Source of the DNA: an uncultured Mucilaginibacter sp.
Lineage (GTDB): Bacteria; Bacteroidota; Bacteroidia; Sphingobacteriales; Sphingobacteriaceae
Length of the DNA stretch: 64,000 nucleotides
Assembly: GCA_913775265.1 (NCBI GenBank)
Contig: CAJYJH010000010.1
Coordinates: forward strand, 124,001 to 188,000
Direction of reading: 5' to 3'
The position numbers and the translations under genes are program-made. Shown in pieces: positions 1-8,702 of this stretch; the stretch's first letter is position 1, and each line of letters opens with the position of its first letter. The notes under the pieces were generated by a model that was not told where the DNA came from, ran no database searches, and saw only the letters and a program-made list of their open reading frames with translations.

Positions 1-69
1 AAATATCGAGGCATCAATAAGGAGAACTTAACTTGTATAGTTGTCTCTAAAATGGAACTGAAACGCAGT

Positions 70-360
70 TTATAAGAAGATTATCTCCTCCACCAAAGTA
101 TCACCGGCTTCGGTATTAATCTTTTCCATAATCTGTGAGCGTATAATCATCAGTTCGTTTTTTACTACCGATGATTCGATGCGCAGGAACAGCTTTTTGT
201 TATTGATAAATATCTCACTGGTGCGGTTGGCTACGGGTTTACCCACGATATCTGGCCAGGTAGCAATAATGGCCGTTTCGTCAAAACGGCGTTTAATTTT
301 ATACACATTAAGCATTTGCTCAATGGCCTGTTTCATGGTTTTATCGTTAGCCTTACGCAT
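70..360 (-). CDS. DUF721 family protein (DciA-like)
   Basis: A 96-residue protein with the DUF721 fold signature: a basic N-terminal helix region, the segment ATWPDIVGKPVANRT around residues 34-48, then a short beta-rich part ending in EEIIFL. DUF721 includes DciA, the replicative helicase loader used by bacteria without DnaC; members in this phylum are about 95-100 residues, so this one is full length. It starts 26 nt after the recF stop on the same strand, so the two probably form one transcript from the recF promoter. The DciA-like role is inferred from family and context. Confidence 0.85.
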   Translation of the reverse strand: MRKANDKTMKQAIEQMLNVYKIKRRFDETAIIATWPDIVGKPVANRTSEIFINNKKLFLRIESSVVKNELMIIRSQIMEKINTEAGDTLVEEIIFL

Positions 361-386
361 CGTTGGTAATCATTAGAAGTGAATCA

Positions 387-1490
387 TTATATCGGGCTAA
401 CCTCACCCTGTTTTACATCAAATAGTTTAAAATCAACATTGATGCGGTTAAAAATCTGTGTTACCCTATCGGCACTGGTATCGGTAATAAACACCTGTCC
501 AAACTCATGGTTAGATACCAACTGCATTAGTTTGGTGATGCGGTGTTCATCTAATTTATCAAAAATATCATCTAACAGCAACAATGGTTTAAATCCTTTT
601 TGCTGTTGCAGGTAACTATACTGCGCCAGCTTTAGTGCAATTAAAAAGGATTTTTGCTGCCCTTGAGAGCCAAACTTTTTGAGCGGCATCTGATGGATAG
701 TAAATAACAAATCGTCACGATGTATGCCGGTAGTGGTACGTTCCAGCACACGGTCTTTCCCGGTAGATTTATTCAGCAAAGCGGCAAAACTCTCGTGCAG
801 TAACTGCGACTCGTATACCAAGCTTACGGTTTCGGCATCATCTGTTAAAAACCGGTAATACTGATTAAATATTCCAGTAAAGCTTTCCATAAAGCCTTTA
901 CGTTTTTCGAAAATACGCGTACCCGATGCTACCAGTTGCTCATCAATCACTTCCAGCAATCCCGGATCAAACCGACCTGTTTCAGCTATGCTTTTTAATA
1001 GCGCGTTACGGTTAGATAGTATTTTGTTGTAGGTAATCAGCTCGTCGAGGTAACGATTATCAGTTTGCGAAATCACATTATCTACAAACTTGCGCCGCTC
1101 CTCGCTGCCTTCCATAATAATGCTCACATCATAAGGTGACACCATCACAAGCGGAAATAAGCCTATATGGTCTGCCAGCCGTGGGTAATCCTTTTTATTG
1201 CGCCTAAACAACTTTTTTTGATTACGCTTTACAGAACAGGCTATCGTTTCGTGTGCTTCGTTACGATCAAAAGTCCCGTTAATGATAAAAAAATCAGTCC
1301 CCTGCTTAATCTGCTGACTATCTATAGTATTGAAGTAGCTTTTACATAATGACAGGTAATGTATGGCATCCAGCAAATTGGTTTTACCCGATCCGTTATT
1401 ACCTGTAAATGCATTCACCCCATCAGTAAAGGCCAGTTCGGTCTCTGTGTAGTTTTTAAAGTTAATAACTGATAAATGCTGCAAATACAT
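387..1490 (-). CDS. recF: DNA replication/repair protein RecF
   Basis: A 367-residue SMC-like ATPase that loads RecA at gapped DNA during recombinational repair. Walker A is GNNGSGKTN at residues 30-38, an ABC-type signature lies near GSQGQQKS (about residue 280), and Walker B is LLLLDDIFD at about 303-311. The start LQHLSVINFKNY is typical of RecF, and the length is usual. It begins 10 nt downstream of a good -7 element, is divergent from the TPR gene, and is followed by the DUF721 gene. Confidence 0.97.
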   Translation of the reverse strand: MYLQHLSVINFKNYTETELAFTDGVNAFTGNNGSGKTNLLDAIHYLSLCKSYFNTIDSQQIKQGTDFFIINGTFDRNEAHETIACSVKRNQKKLFRRNKKDYPRLADHIGLFPLVMVSPYDVSIIMEGSEERRKFVDNVISQTDNRYLDELITYNKILSNRNALLKSIAETGRFDPGLLEVIDEQLVASGTRIFEKRKGFMESFTGIFNQYYRFLTDDAETVSLVYESQLLHESFAALLNKSTGKDRVLERTTTGIHRDDLLFTIHQMPLKKFGSQGQQKSFLIALKLAQYSYLQQQKGFKPLLLLDDIFDKLDEHRITKLMQLVSNHEFGQVFITDTSADRVTQIFNRINVDFKLFDVKQGEVSPI

Positions 1491-1500
1491 AAAGCGGGTT

Positions 1501-1508
1501 CAAAGGTA
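1501..1508 (-). promoter_or_regulatory. Bacteroidota -7 promoter element of recF
   Basis: TACCTTTG on the minus strand matches TAnnTTTG and lies 10 nt before the recF start codon. A TTTA about 21 nt further upstream can serve as a -33 element. Confidence 0.7.
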
Positions 1509-1577
1509 GCAATACACCACAGGTTTTTGTAAAGCGATTAACTTAAAAATTAAAGCCCTTTATTTATTGTTTTAGAT

Positions 1578-1609
1578 GTTGATAAAATTTTTTAAATATC
1601 CTATTTTTG
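1578..1609 (+). promoter_or_regulatory. Bacteroidota promoter of the TPR gene
   Basis: GTTG at 1578-1581, a 20-nt spacer, then TATTTTTG at 1602-1609 match the -33/-7 arrangement of the Bacteroidota primary sigma factor. The gene starts 22 nt later. Confidence 0.75.
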
Positions 1610-1631
1610 CAAACTTAATTTTAGCATAGAA

Positions 1632-2309
1632 ATGTCAAAGACGGAAGTGAATGCCAATGTTGCAACAGAACAGAAGACTGTAGTACCAACAGGTGGCTTT
1701 GTTAGAGAGAATCAAAAAAGCCTTTTATTTATTGGTGCTGCCATTGTTGCATTAATTGCCGTATATATTGCCTACCAAAAACTGTACCTGGCTCCGCGCG
1801 AAACTGAGGCTGCCAATCAGATGTATGTTGCACAAGAATACTGGGGCAAAAAAGAGTGGGACAAAGCTTTAAAAGGCGATGCCAGCTATCCGGGTTTTGA
1901 AAAAATCATTAACGATTACAGCAACACCAAAGCGGCTAACTTAGCTTACTACTATGCCGGTACTGCTTATTTAAATAAAGGCGAATACCGTAAAGCTATC
2001 GATAACCTGAACAACTTTAGAGGTGATGACAACATGATAGCTGCCGAAGCCTTAGGAAGCACCGGCGATGCTTATGTTGAATTGAAAGACTACGAAAAAG
2101 CAGAGACTTATTTTAAGAAAGCTGCTGACAAAGCCGGCAATAAATTCTTAACTCCTTTTTATCTTAAAAAATTAGGTTTGGTTTACGAAGCTCGCAACGA
2201 TAGCAAAAGCGCTTTAGAAACCTACCAAAAAATTAAAACAGATTACGCTGCAAGCGCTGAGGCACAAAACATTGACGCTTATATTGCACGTGCTGAAGCA
2301 AAACAATAA
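1632..2309 (+). CDS. Membrane-anchored tetratricopeptide repeat protein
   Basis: A 225-residue protein with a short polar N-terminus, one transmembrane helix at about residues 31-49, and a C-terminal part of several TPR units, for example AYYYAGTAYLNKGEYRKAID and the helix pairs at 140-175 and 180-215. This build resembles YfgM-type proteins, with the repeats outside the inner membrane acting as a scaffold for protein partners. It is divergent from recF and precedes ribH by 64 nt. The exact partner cannot be read from the sequence. Confidence 0.85.
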   Translation: MSKTEVNANVATEQKTVVPTGGFVRENQKSLLFIGAAIVALIAVYIAYQKLYLAPRETEAANQMYVAQEYWGKKEWDKALKGDASYPGFEKIINDYSNTKAANLAYYYAGTAYLNKGEYRKAIDNLNNFRGDDNMIAAEALGSTGDAYVELKDYEKAETYFKKAADKAGNKFLTPFYLKKLGLVYEARNDSKSALETYQKIKTDYAASAEAQNIDAYIARAEAKQ

Positions 2310-2373
2310 TTGCTGAGGTTACGTATAATTCGTTAATTGAAACTTTATAATCTGTTAATTAAATATCACTGGT

Positions 2374-2868
2374 ATGGCTACCCAGCTTAAAAATCTGTCC
2401 GACTTCTCGAATACGACCATTCCGTCGGCTGCGCCTTACCGTTTTGGTATTGTAGTAGCGGAGTGGAATGCGCAGATTACCGGTGCTATGTATGAAGGTG
2501 CTTATCAAAGCCTGATTGAGCACGGCGCTTTAACCGATAATATTTTAACCTATTCGGTTGCCGGTAGCTTCGAGCTGATCTCGGGTGTCGATTTGCTGTT
2601 AAGCAATAAACACCTGGATGCCGTAATATGCCTGGGCTGCGTGATACAAGGCGAAACCCGCCATTTTGACTTTATATGCGACGCGGTTGCTAATGGCATC
2701 AGCAACGTGAGCATAAAGCACACCAAGCCTGTTATCTTTGGTGTGTTAACGACCGATAATCAGGAACAGGCGGCAGACCGGGCAGGCGGTAAGCATGGCA
2801 ACAAAGGAGTTGAAGCCGCAGTAACTGCTATCAAAATGGCCGATATGGCTCAGCAACTGCAGAATTAA
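2374..2868 (+). CDS. ribH: 6,7-dimethyl-8-ribityllumazine synthase
   Basis: A 164-residue enzyme of riboflavin synthesis. It condenses 5-amino-6-ribitylaminouracil with 3,4-dihydroxybutanone phosphate. Family motifs are visible: SVAGSFELISG (61-71), CLGCVIQGETRHFDFI (86-101) with the catalytic-position His97, and GVLTTDN. Length is normal for the shell-forming family. No other riboflavin gene is adjacent, as is common in this phylum. Confidence 0.97.
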   Translation: MATQLKNLSDFSNTTIPSAAPYRFGIVVAEWNAQITGAMYEGAYQSLIEHGALTDNILTYSVAGSFELISGVDLLLSNKHLDAVICLGCVIQGETRHFDFICDAVANGISNVSIKHTKPVIFGVLTTDNQEQAADRAGGKHGNKGVEAAVTAIKMADMAQQLQN

Positions 2869-2896
2869 CCGGTTATAATCTGTAACAATCATCAGC

Positions 2897-3007
2897 ATGA
2901 AAAAAATTATTTATATCGGTTTTTTAGCAGCTTTGTTAAGCACGTTTGCTTCTTGCTCTAACAAATTATGCCCTGCATACGGCTCATACCCTCGCCGCGG
3001 CCGCTAA
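2897..3007 (+). CDS. Small lipoprotein, 36 residues
   Basis: An ATG at 2897 opens a 36-residue frame ending at TAA 3005-3007. It has a Lys-rich start, a hydrophobic stretch and a lipobox FASC, followed by a mature tail of only about 17 residues (SNKLCPAYGSYPRRGR). The clean signal-II sequence and the space between ribH and the next promoter support a real gene. Function is unknown. It resembles in design the 46-residue lipoprotein at 21258-21398. Confidence 0.65.
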   Translation: MKKIIYIGFLAALLSTFASCSNKLCPAYGSYPRRGR

Positions 3008-3059
3008 CATCAAATTGTCATTTTACGTTCGCACGTTAACCGCATTGCGCTTATAAATG

Positions 3060-3067
3060 TATTTTTG
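3060..3067 (+). promoter_or_regulatory. -7 promoter element of ytxJ
   Basis: TATTTTTG matches TAnnTTTG exactly and lies 22 nt before the start codon at 3090. No clear -33 element was found at the usual distance. Confidence 0.6.
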
Positions 3068-3089
3068 TTAAAAATATATTTCTTCCTAT

Positions 3090-3419
3090 ATGAATTGGAC
3101 AGCGTTGGATTCGGTGAATCAGTTAGATGAGATTAAGCAGCAGCCCGGTTACAGCATCATTTTTAAACACAGCACCCGTTGCTCAATAAGCATGATGGCT
3201 AAACGCCGTTTTGAGCTCGACTGGGAACAGCTTCCCGAAAACCTTCCCTTATACTTTTTGGATCTGATAAAGCACCGGGACATTTCTAACAAAATTGCTG
3301 AAGATTTCCAGGTGCACCATGAGTCGCCTCAGTTGCTGCTCATCAAAAACGGTGAATGCATTCTCGACCAATCGCACGGCGGTATCTCTGTAGAGGAAAC
3401 GCTGGAGATGGTGCAATAA
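3090..3419 (+). CDS. ytxJ: Bacillithiol-system redox protein YtxJ/BrxC family
   Basis: A 109-residue thioredoxin-fold protein of the YtxJ (DUF2847) family. The active site follows KHSTR, with a single Cys31 in TRCSIS, so this is a monothiol-type member. BrxC/YtxJ proteins remove bacillithiol from S-bacillithiolated proteins. The remaining elements (FLDLIKHRDISNKIAEDFQV and HESPQLLLIKNG) fit the fold. It has its own promoter. That this organism makes bacillithiol is inferred from the family only. Confidence 0.88.
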   Translation: MNWTALDSVNQLDEIKQQPGYSIIFKHSTRCSISMMAKRRFELDWEQLPENLPLYFLDLIKHRDISNKIAEDFQVHHESPQLLLIKNGECILDQSHGGISVEETLEMVQ

Positions 3420-3541
3420 GTGAGTAGAGCCATAACAAAGAGCCAGGCGCCAAGTTAGCATCATATTTTAAAGTGCTATTAACTTGCCCAAAAATCAGGT
3501 TTCTTTGTTTTGGCCGGTTCTTACATCTGATCTAAATTCCC

Positions 3542-3549
3542 TAAATTTG
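3542..3549 (+). promoter_or_regulatory. -7 promoter element of lipA
   Basis: TAAATTTG matches TAnnTTTG and ends only 4 nt before the lipA ATG at 3554. If used, it would give a leaderless or nearly leaderless mRNA. Confidence 0.6.
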
Positions 3550-3553
3550 TTTT

Positions 3554-4432
3554 ATGATTGATTTGCCGGTAATTCCAGCTAACCAGGTACAACGTAAACC
3601 TGATTGGTTAAGAGTTAAACTTCCTGTAGGTAAAGAGTATGCTCATGTGCGCAGCTTGGTTGATACGCATAAGTTGCATACGATATGTGAGAGTGGTAAT
3701 TGCCCTAACATGGGTGAGTGCTGGGGTGCCGGTACAGCAACTTTCATGATATTGGGTAACATTTGCACCCGTTCGTGTTCATTCTGCGCGGTTGCTACCG
3801 GCAGACCACTGGCGGTTGATATGGATGAGCCTAACCGCGTAGCCACATCGGTAAAACTGATGCAGGTGAAACATTGCGTAATTACGTCCGTTGACCGTGA
3901 TGACTTGAAAGATGGAGGGTCTATCATCTGGGCAGAAACCATCAACGCCATCCGTCGCGAAAGTCCCGAAACTACTTTAGAAACTTTACTGCCTGATTTT
4001 AAAGGTAACTGGGATAACCTGGCTCGCGTGCTGGCTGTTCGTCCGGAAGTAGTATCACACAACCTGGAAACCGTACGCCGCTTAACCCGCGAGGTACGTA
4101 TACAAGCTAAATATGATCGTAGCTTAGAGTGTCTGCGCCAGATCTCGGCGGCAGGCTTACGTACCAAATCGGGTATTATGCTGGGTTTAGGCGAGCAGGA
4201 AGAAGATGTGCTTGAAGCTATGCAAGATTTGCATGATGCCGGTGTACATATTTTAACTTTAGGCCAGTACCTACAACCTACCCGTAACCACCACCCTGTG
4301 ATTGACTGGGTTACTCCCGATCAGTTTGCTTATTACAAAGAGGTTGGCATGCAAATGGGCTTTAAATATGTAGAAAGCGGACCACTGGTACGTTCTTCTT
4401 ACCATGCCGAAAAACATTTGTTTGATTTATAA
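3554..4432 (+). CDS. lipA: Lipoyl synthase
   Basis: A 292-residue radical SAM enzyme that inserts two sulfurs into protein-bound octanoyl groups to make lipoate. Both cluster motifs are complete: the auxiliary cluster cysteines 45, 50 and 56 in [12 protein letters not shown], and the radical SAM motif CTRSCSFC with cysteines 71, 75 and 78. The C-terminal [11 protein letters not shown] segment is also typical. Its product modifies proteins such as GcvH, encoded at 20505. Confidence 0.98.
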   Translation: MIDLPVIPANQVQRKPDWLRVKLPVGKEYAHVRSLVDTHKLHTICESGNCPNMGECWGAGTATFMILGNICTRSCSFCAVATGRPLAVDMDEPNRVATSVKLMQVKHCVITSVDRDDLKDGGSIIWAETINAIRRESPETTLETLLPDFKGNWDNLARVLAVRPEVVSHNLETVRRLTREVRIQAKYDRSLECLRQISAAGLRTKSGIMLGLGEQEEDVLEAMQDLHDAGVHILTLGQYLQPTRNHHPVIDWVTPDQFAYYKEVGMQMGFKYVESGPLVRSSYHAEKHLFDL

Positions 4433-4466
4433 TGTTGTGCTCTAATATTTAGATATTTACCGCACT

Positions 4467-5018
4467 TTGGGCAAAAAGCATAAACTATCATTAACTGAAG
4501 AGGAACTGGTCCTCGCCTTGCAGCACCATGAAAAGCGCGCTGCCGAAGCCTTATACGATATGTATTCGGCTTCTTTGTACGGCGTGATCTTCAGGATAGT
4601 TAACGACACTACTACTGCCGAAGACGTACTCCAGGAAGCTTTTGTTAAAATCTGGCACTCCTCAGCAACCTATAATGTTGATAAAGGTCGCCTTTTTACC
4701 TGGATGATTAACATTGCACGTAACCTGGCCATTGATAAATTAAGATCTAAAGATTTTAAGAACCAAAATAAAAACCAGGAGATAGAAAACAACGTAGGTT
4801 ACATTGACACGCATAATAATACGGTGTACAAACCTGAGTTGTTGGGAGTGAAAGAGTTGGTAGATACGCTAAAACCTGAGCAAAAATCAATACTTGATCT
4901 GATCTACTTCAAAGGTTATACGCATACCGAAGCTGCAGAAGAGTTAGGTATGCCGTTGGGCACTATTAAAACGCGCTTACGCACAGCTATACAGCAATTA
5001 CGTAAACATTTTAATTAA
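4467..5018 (+). CDS. ECF-type RNA polymerase sigma factor
   Basis: A 183-residue sigma-70 family protein. Region 2 spans about residues 20-90 and includes AEDVLQEAFVKIWHS. Region 4 is near the C-terminus with the helix-turn-helix GYTHTEAAEELGMPLGTIKT. No ATG is present at the family start, so TTG at 4467 is used; the frame is closed upstream by TAA at 4443. It is followed after 2 nt by its membrane anti-sigma factor, so the two form an operon. The target genes and signal are unknown. Confidence 0.92.
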   Translation: MGKKHKLSLTEEELVLALQHHEKRAAEALYDMYSASLYGVIFRIVNDTTTAEDVLQEAFVKIWHSSATYNVDKGRLFTWMINIARNLAIDKLRSKDFKNQNKNQEIENNVGYIDTHNNTVYKPELLGVKELVDTLKPEQKSILDLIYFKGYTHTEAAEELGMPLGTIKTRLRTAIQQLRKHFN

Positions 5019-5020
5019 CA

Positions 5021-5848
5021 TTGGAAGACGCTAAGGTATATATTGAATCGGGAATATTGGAACTTTATGTTTTGGGTGAGTTGAGCCCGGAAGAAAGGTT
5101 ACAAGTGGAAGATATGGCCGCAAAACACGCCGCTGTAAAAGCCGAACTCGATGATATTGCACAAGCGATGACTATGTATGCCGATGCTCATGCTATTGAG
5201 CCAAATGAGGCGTTGCGTAACCGCGTGTTAAATAATCTGCTTACCAACTTTGCCGACGACCGTAACTTCAAAGCTAATAAATATGAAGCGCCTGTTGTAC
5301 CGTTAAATAATTCTGGTAAACCAACAGTGAGCATATTTTATAAGTATGCCTTTGCTGCAAGCTTACTTTTACTTTGTGTTAGTGTAGCCGCACTAAGTGT
5401 GGTGTACAAAAAGCTTAATCAATCTCAAGACCAATTATTATCCCTGCGATTGAGTGAACAAAAATATTCGCGCCAGGTAAGTTTAATGGATACCGAACTG
5501 AGTGTATATCATGATCCGGCTTTTCAATTCGTTCGTTTGAAAGGCACAGACAAAGCCCCTGCATCAGTACTTACGGTAGCCTGGAACCCTGAACGTAAAA
5601 AAGTAATGGTAGACATGCACGATGCTAAGTTACCGGAAACTGACCCTAACCATCAGTACCAGCTTTGGGCTATTGCCAACGGTAAACCGGTAGACTTGGG
5701 AGTGTTTGATAAACCACAAGCCGACTCTACTAATATGAAGGAAATGAAAGATATTGCTATTGCGCAGGCATTTGCAGTAACTATCGAGCCGCGTGGTGGC
5801 AGTGTAAATCCAACTATGGATCAAATGGTGGTGATGGCAAGCCTTTAA
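5021..5848 (+). CDS. Anti-sigma factor, RskA-like, single transmembrane helix
   Basis: A 275-residue protein. It has a cytoplasmic anti-sigma domain at residues 1-80 (IESGILELYVLGELSPEE), a transmembrane helix at about 107-129, and an extracytoplasmic RskA C-terminal domain with DPNHQYQLWAIANGKPVDLG. It starts with TTG 2 nt after the sigma gene. Such proteins bind the partner sigma factor at the inner membrane and release it on a signal, often by proteolysis. The signal is not visible here. Confidence 0.9.
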   Translation: MEDAKVYIESGILELYVLGELSPEERLQVEDMAAKHAAVKAELDDIAQAMTMYADAHAIEPNEALRNRVLNNLLTNFADDRNFKANKYEAPVVPLNNSGKPTVSIFYKYAFAASLLLLCVSVAALSVVYKKLNQSQDQLLSLRLSEQKYSRQVSLMDTELSVYHDPAFQFVRLKGTDKAPASVLTVAWNPERKKVMVDMHDAKLPETDPNHQYQLWAIANGKPVDLGVFDKPQADSTNMKEMKDIAIAQAFAVTIEPRGGSVNPTMDQMVVMASL

Positions 5849-5867
5849 TCACGCTATTATATTATAA

Positions 5868-6455
5868 TTACGGAGTAATCCACTCACCTGCCCAACCTTT
5901 TTGCTGTTCATTTTTGAAACGAGCTCTGCGGTTACCATCTTTGTTTAATTGCAGATATTCTAAGGAGTGAACATCAAGCACAACAACAGCAAAATTTTTA
6001 TATCCTGCCGGATCGCTGTCGTCAAACTTTTGCTCACCTAAATATTCTAAACCGCTGCCCTCTTCATTTAACGGCGACGAAGGCGCATGCTCAGTCAGAT
6101 AATTACGCCGGCTTTTAAATCCGCTTTGTTGCCACTGCTGTTTGGCAATGTCATCCTGATGATGAATAGCTGCTTCCGCTTTTAAAATAATCTGGATATG
6201 ATCGGCATCGTCATAATAAACTACCGTAAGGTTTGGATTGCTTTTAATCTCGCTAACCTTTTCAGATCTAATATCGGTATGAAAGATAATCAGATTTCTG
6301 TCAGGCAGCGCTTCACGTAACACCACCGTATAAGCGTTGGGATAATTATTGGCAAAATTACATACAGTGATATATCTGCTCCCTGCTTTTCCTCGCTTTG
6401 CCTGTTGCAGCTTTTCCCAGCTTTGAGCCAATAGATTATCCAGTTTCGCCTCCAT
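5868..6455 (-). CDS. Pyridoxamine 5'-phosphate oxidase family protein
   Basis: A 195-residue flavin-binding split-barrel protein. The N-terminal half carries the PNPOx-like sheet (SRYITVCNFANN, LIIFHTDIRSEKV), and the C-terminus ends with NRRARF, the conserved end motif of PNPOx-like enzymes. It is shorter than classical PdxH (about 210-220 residues), so a general FMN-dependent oxidase is as likely as true pyridoxal phosphate synthesis. It stands alone between the converging sigma operon and nnr. Confidence 0.85.
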   Translation of the reverse strand: MEAKLDNLLAQSWEKLQQAKRGKAGSRYITVCNFANNYPNAYTVVLREALPDRNLIIFHTDIRSEKVSEIKSNPNLTVVYYDDADHIQIILKAEAAIHHQDDIAKQQWQQSGFKSRRNYLTEHAPSSPLNEEGSGLEYLGEQKFDDSDPAGYKNFAVVVLDVHSLEYLQLNKDGNRRARFKNEQQKGWAGEWITP

Positions 6456-6564
6456 ATATGATATAAATAATAAAAATTTAAATTTTTGTGTAACGCTTTA
6501 CTATTTGCTGCGTCTTATCAGTACTTTAATTAGTATTTGTTGTTCTTTATAAGGTCAGTTAATG

Positions 6565-6607
6565 ATAATAGGTCTGTTTACAAGTACAACAGACCTATTA
6601 TTTTTTT
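6565..6607. terminator. Hairpin downstream of nnr
   Basis: Arms 6565-6578 and 6588-6601 form a 14-bp stem containing AATAGGTCTGTT, with a 9-nt loop. A T7 run follows on the plus strand (6601-6607). The gene it follows, nnr, is on the minus strand, where the trailing bases are only weakly U-rich. A terminator working mainly in the plus direction or in both is possible. Confidence 0.6.
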
Positions 6608-8108
6608 ATAGCAACCGTGCTAAGCTGGCCGGTATACGGGCAGCTACTTGTCCGGGTAATACTACCTGTAAACGATTAGGTAATGCTAACTCATCACCTG
6701 CCTTACCATGCAAAAAAACACCAATTAAACAAGCTTGTTCGGGCGTATACTTTTGAGCCAGTAATGCCGTGATGATTCCGGTCAGTACATCACCCATACC
6801 TCCGGTAGCCATTGCTGAATTACTACTACTGTTAAAATACAGCGTACCGCCTGGTGTTGCCGTTATGGTGTAAGCATTTTTTAAAATAATACAAATATTC
6901 AACTCCTGCGCCTTTTGCCTTAAAGTTTGCAGGCGTTGCCACCAGGTTTGGTGTTCGCCAAACAAACGGTCAAACTCTTTCATGTGCGGCGTTAGCACAC
7001 TACCGGCAGGCAATTGTGTCAGCAATCGCGGATGGGCAGCCAATAAATTTAATGCATCAGCATCTATCACCATCGGCTTGTCGTACCCATCCAACACATG
7101 TTGTAATAAAGTCAACGCGTCTTCATCTTTGCCCAAACCAGGGCCGATGCCAATAATGGTAAATTTGTCTAATTCCAGATCGGGCAACTCATATTCGCGC
7201 CTAATGATGGCCATTACTTCGGCTTGGTAACTGTTTAGTGCAGTTAAGCCGCTTTCAGGTATACAGGCGGTGGTTAACCCAGCACCTGCATACACGCAGG
7301 CCGATGAGCATAGTAATGCTGCGCCCATGGTTTTAGCCTGACCAGCTATCAGCAAGGCATGACCATAAGTACCTTTGTTACTAAAATGCTTACGGGGTTT
7401 CAGCATTTCCTTAATATCACGTTCCTCTACCCACAGGTAAGGCGATTGCAGTGACTGGATAAATTCTTCGTTCAGCCCAATATCGACCATTTCCCAACAT
7501 GTAATATGATCTCCAGATTCGGGCAACAGGAAATTAATTTTGGGCTGCTGAAAGGTGATTACCAAATCAGCCTTTAATACAGCGGCGCTTTCCTCTAAAT
7601 CGCCCTCTGTTAGAAAGCCGGTAGGCACATCTACGGCAACTACTGTTTTGTTTAAACTATTGAGGTACGTTACTAACCTTTCAAAATCTCCGGTCAACGG
7701 TTTATTTAAGCCGCTCCCTAATAAGGCATCAATAATAATATCGCTGTTTTCGGTAAGAGTTTGGTATCCTGCTGGTAATTCTTGTATCGGAATTTGCAGT
7801 TGCTGTAACCGCTGACGATTGGTAATAAAATCATCCGAAAATTTTTCGGAGAACCGCGCTATTTTAACGCTGATTTGCTGGTAACCGTGCTCATTCAGCA
7901 AGCGGGCAATGGCCAAACCATCTCCACCGTTGTTACCGGTCCCGCAGTAAACTGCAATACTTTGACTTTTATCCGGAAAATGATTGATAAACCAGCTCAC
8001 CCAGGCTTTGGAGGCCCGCTCCATCAAGTCAATAGACGATACAGGTTCGTTAGCTATGGTATAAGCATCCACCTCACGTATTTGAGCGGCAGTAAGTAAG
8101 GGTAACAT
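6606..8108 (-). CDS. nnr: Bifunctional NAD(P)H-hydrate repair enzyme
   Basis: A 500-residue fusion. The N-terminal NAD(P)HX epimerase domain (about 1-215) has GTGNNGGDGL, and the C-terminal ADP/ATP-dependent NAD(P)HX dehydratase (about 235-500) has GIGPGLGKDEDA and the nucleotide-binding segment MATGGMGDVLTG. Together they repair hydrated NADH and NADPH. Length matches the usual fusion. The gene is followed by a strong hairpin at 6565-6601. Confidence 0.97.
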   Translation of the reverse strand: MLPLLTAAQIREVDAYTIANEPVSSIDLMERASKAWVSWFINHFPDKSQSIAVYCGTGNNGGDGLAIARLLNEHGYQQISVKIARFSEKFSDDFITNRQRLQQLQIPIQELPAGYQTLTENSDIIIDALLGSGLNKPLTGDFERLVTYLNSLNKTVVAVDVPTGFLTEGDLEESAAVLKADLVITFQQPKINFLLPESGDHITCWEMVDIGLNEEFIQSLQSPYLWVEERDIKEMLKPRKHFSNKGTYGHALLIAGQAKTMGAALLCSSACVYAGAGLTTACIPESGLTALNSYQAEVMAIIRREYELPDLELDKFTIIGIGPGLGKDEDALTLLQHVLDGYDKPMVIDADALNLLAAHPRLLTQLPAGSVLTPHMKEFDRLFGEHQTWWQRLQTLRQKAQELNICIILKNAYTITATPGGTLYFNSSSNSAMATGGMGDVLTGIITALLAQKYTPEQACLIGVFLHGKAGDELALPNRLQVVLPGQVAARIPASLARLL

Positions 8109-8155
8109 GTAAAGATTAAGGAATAGCTATATCGTTTTGTTTTCAGGATTAGCTG

Positions 8156-8579
8156 TCAGGCCAACTTTCCGATTTCCTTAAGCTTACGGGCAATATCCTG
8201 ATTTTCATAGTCGCAATTGGTGACTTCGATATTCAGAACTTTTCCGTTAAGCAAAAATATCTTGACGTAGTAAGCTCGAGACCTACCAAATCCTTCAGAA
8301 AAAGCATTAATGTCTGATATTTCGTTCCAAGTATAATTACCGTGTTTTAAGATTGAAACTCTTTGCTCATCCGCAGTTATCAAATATTCATTTTCCTTTT
8401 TCCGTAAATATTTAACAAAATATATGAAGGCAATGGTATATGGCCAAGGTGATAAAAAAAGCTAGAAGGTAATTTTGATTAAGGAAACTTGCTATCCCAA
8501 TAAACAAAATTGGGAATGTACCAAAAAGCAACATCAGAACACGCATGTAACCATAATTTTTTACTCTGAATACTACCAT
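8156..8579 (-). pseudogene. Small membrane protein gene split by a frameshift
   Basis: Two minus-strand frames overlap at a run of seven A (8454-8460). The first, from ATG 8579, encodes MVVFRVKNYGYMRVLM and a hydrophobic helix. The second continues with FLSPWPYTIAFIYFVKYLRK, a second helix, then a soluble tail ending IARKLKEIGKLA. Removing one base from the run joins them into about 140 residues with two membrane helices. The tail alone could start at TTG 8383 (75 residues), but the in-frame hydrophobic sequence upstream argues against this. Family not recognised. It may be a real frameshift, phase variation at the run, or a read error. Confidence 0.7.
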
Positions 8580-8645
8580 TTGTTTACATCACCTAGCTGA
8601 ATAAAATTAGTTGATTTTTAATGAAATTATCTGCCAAAACAGCAC

Positions 8646-8674
8646 AAAAAAAGAGGCACAAATTTGCACCTCTT
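8646..8674 (-). terminator. Terminator of uvrA
   Basis: On the minus strand the arms AAGAGG and CCTCTT (8651-8674), with an inner stem and a two-base mismatch, are followed by seven T. It lies 29 nt past the uvrA stop. Confidence 0.75.
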
Positions 8675-8702
8675 ATAACATAATTATTATTTAGCTTTAA
8701 GC

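Noticed and set aside
6982..8099. Several plus-strand open frames opposite nnr
   Set aside because: They are antisense to a well-supported gene and show no domain or signal features.
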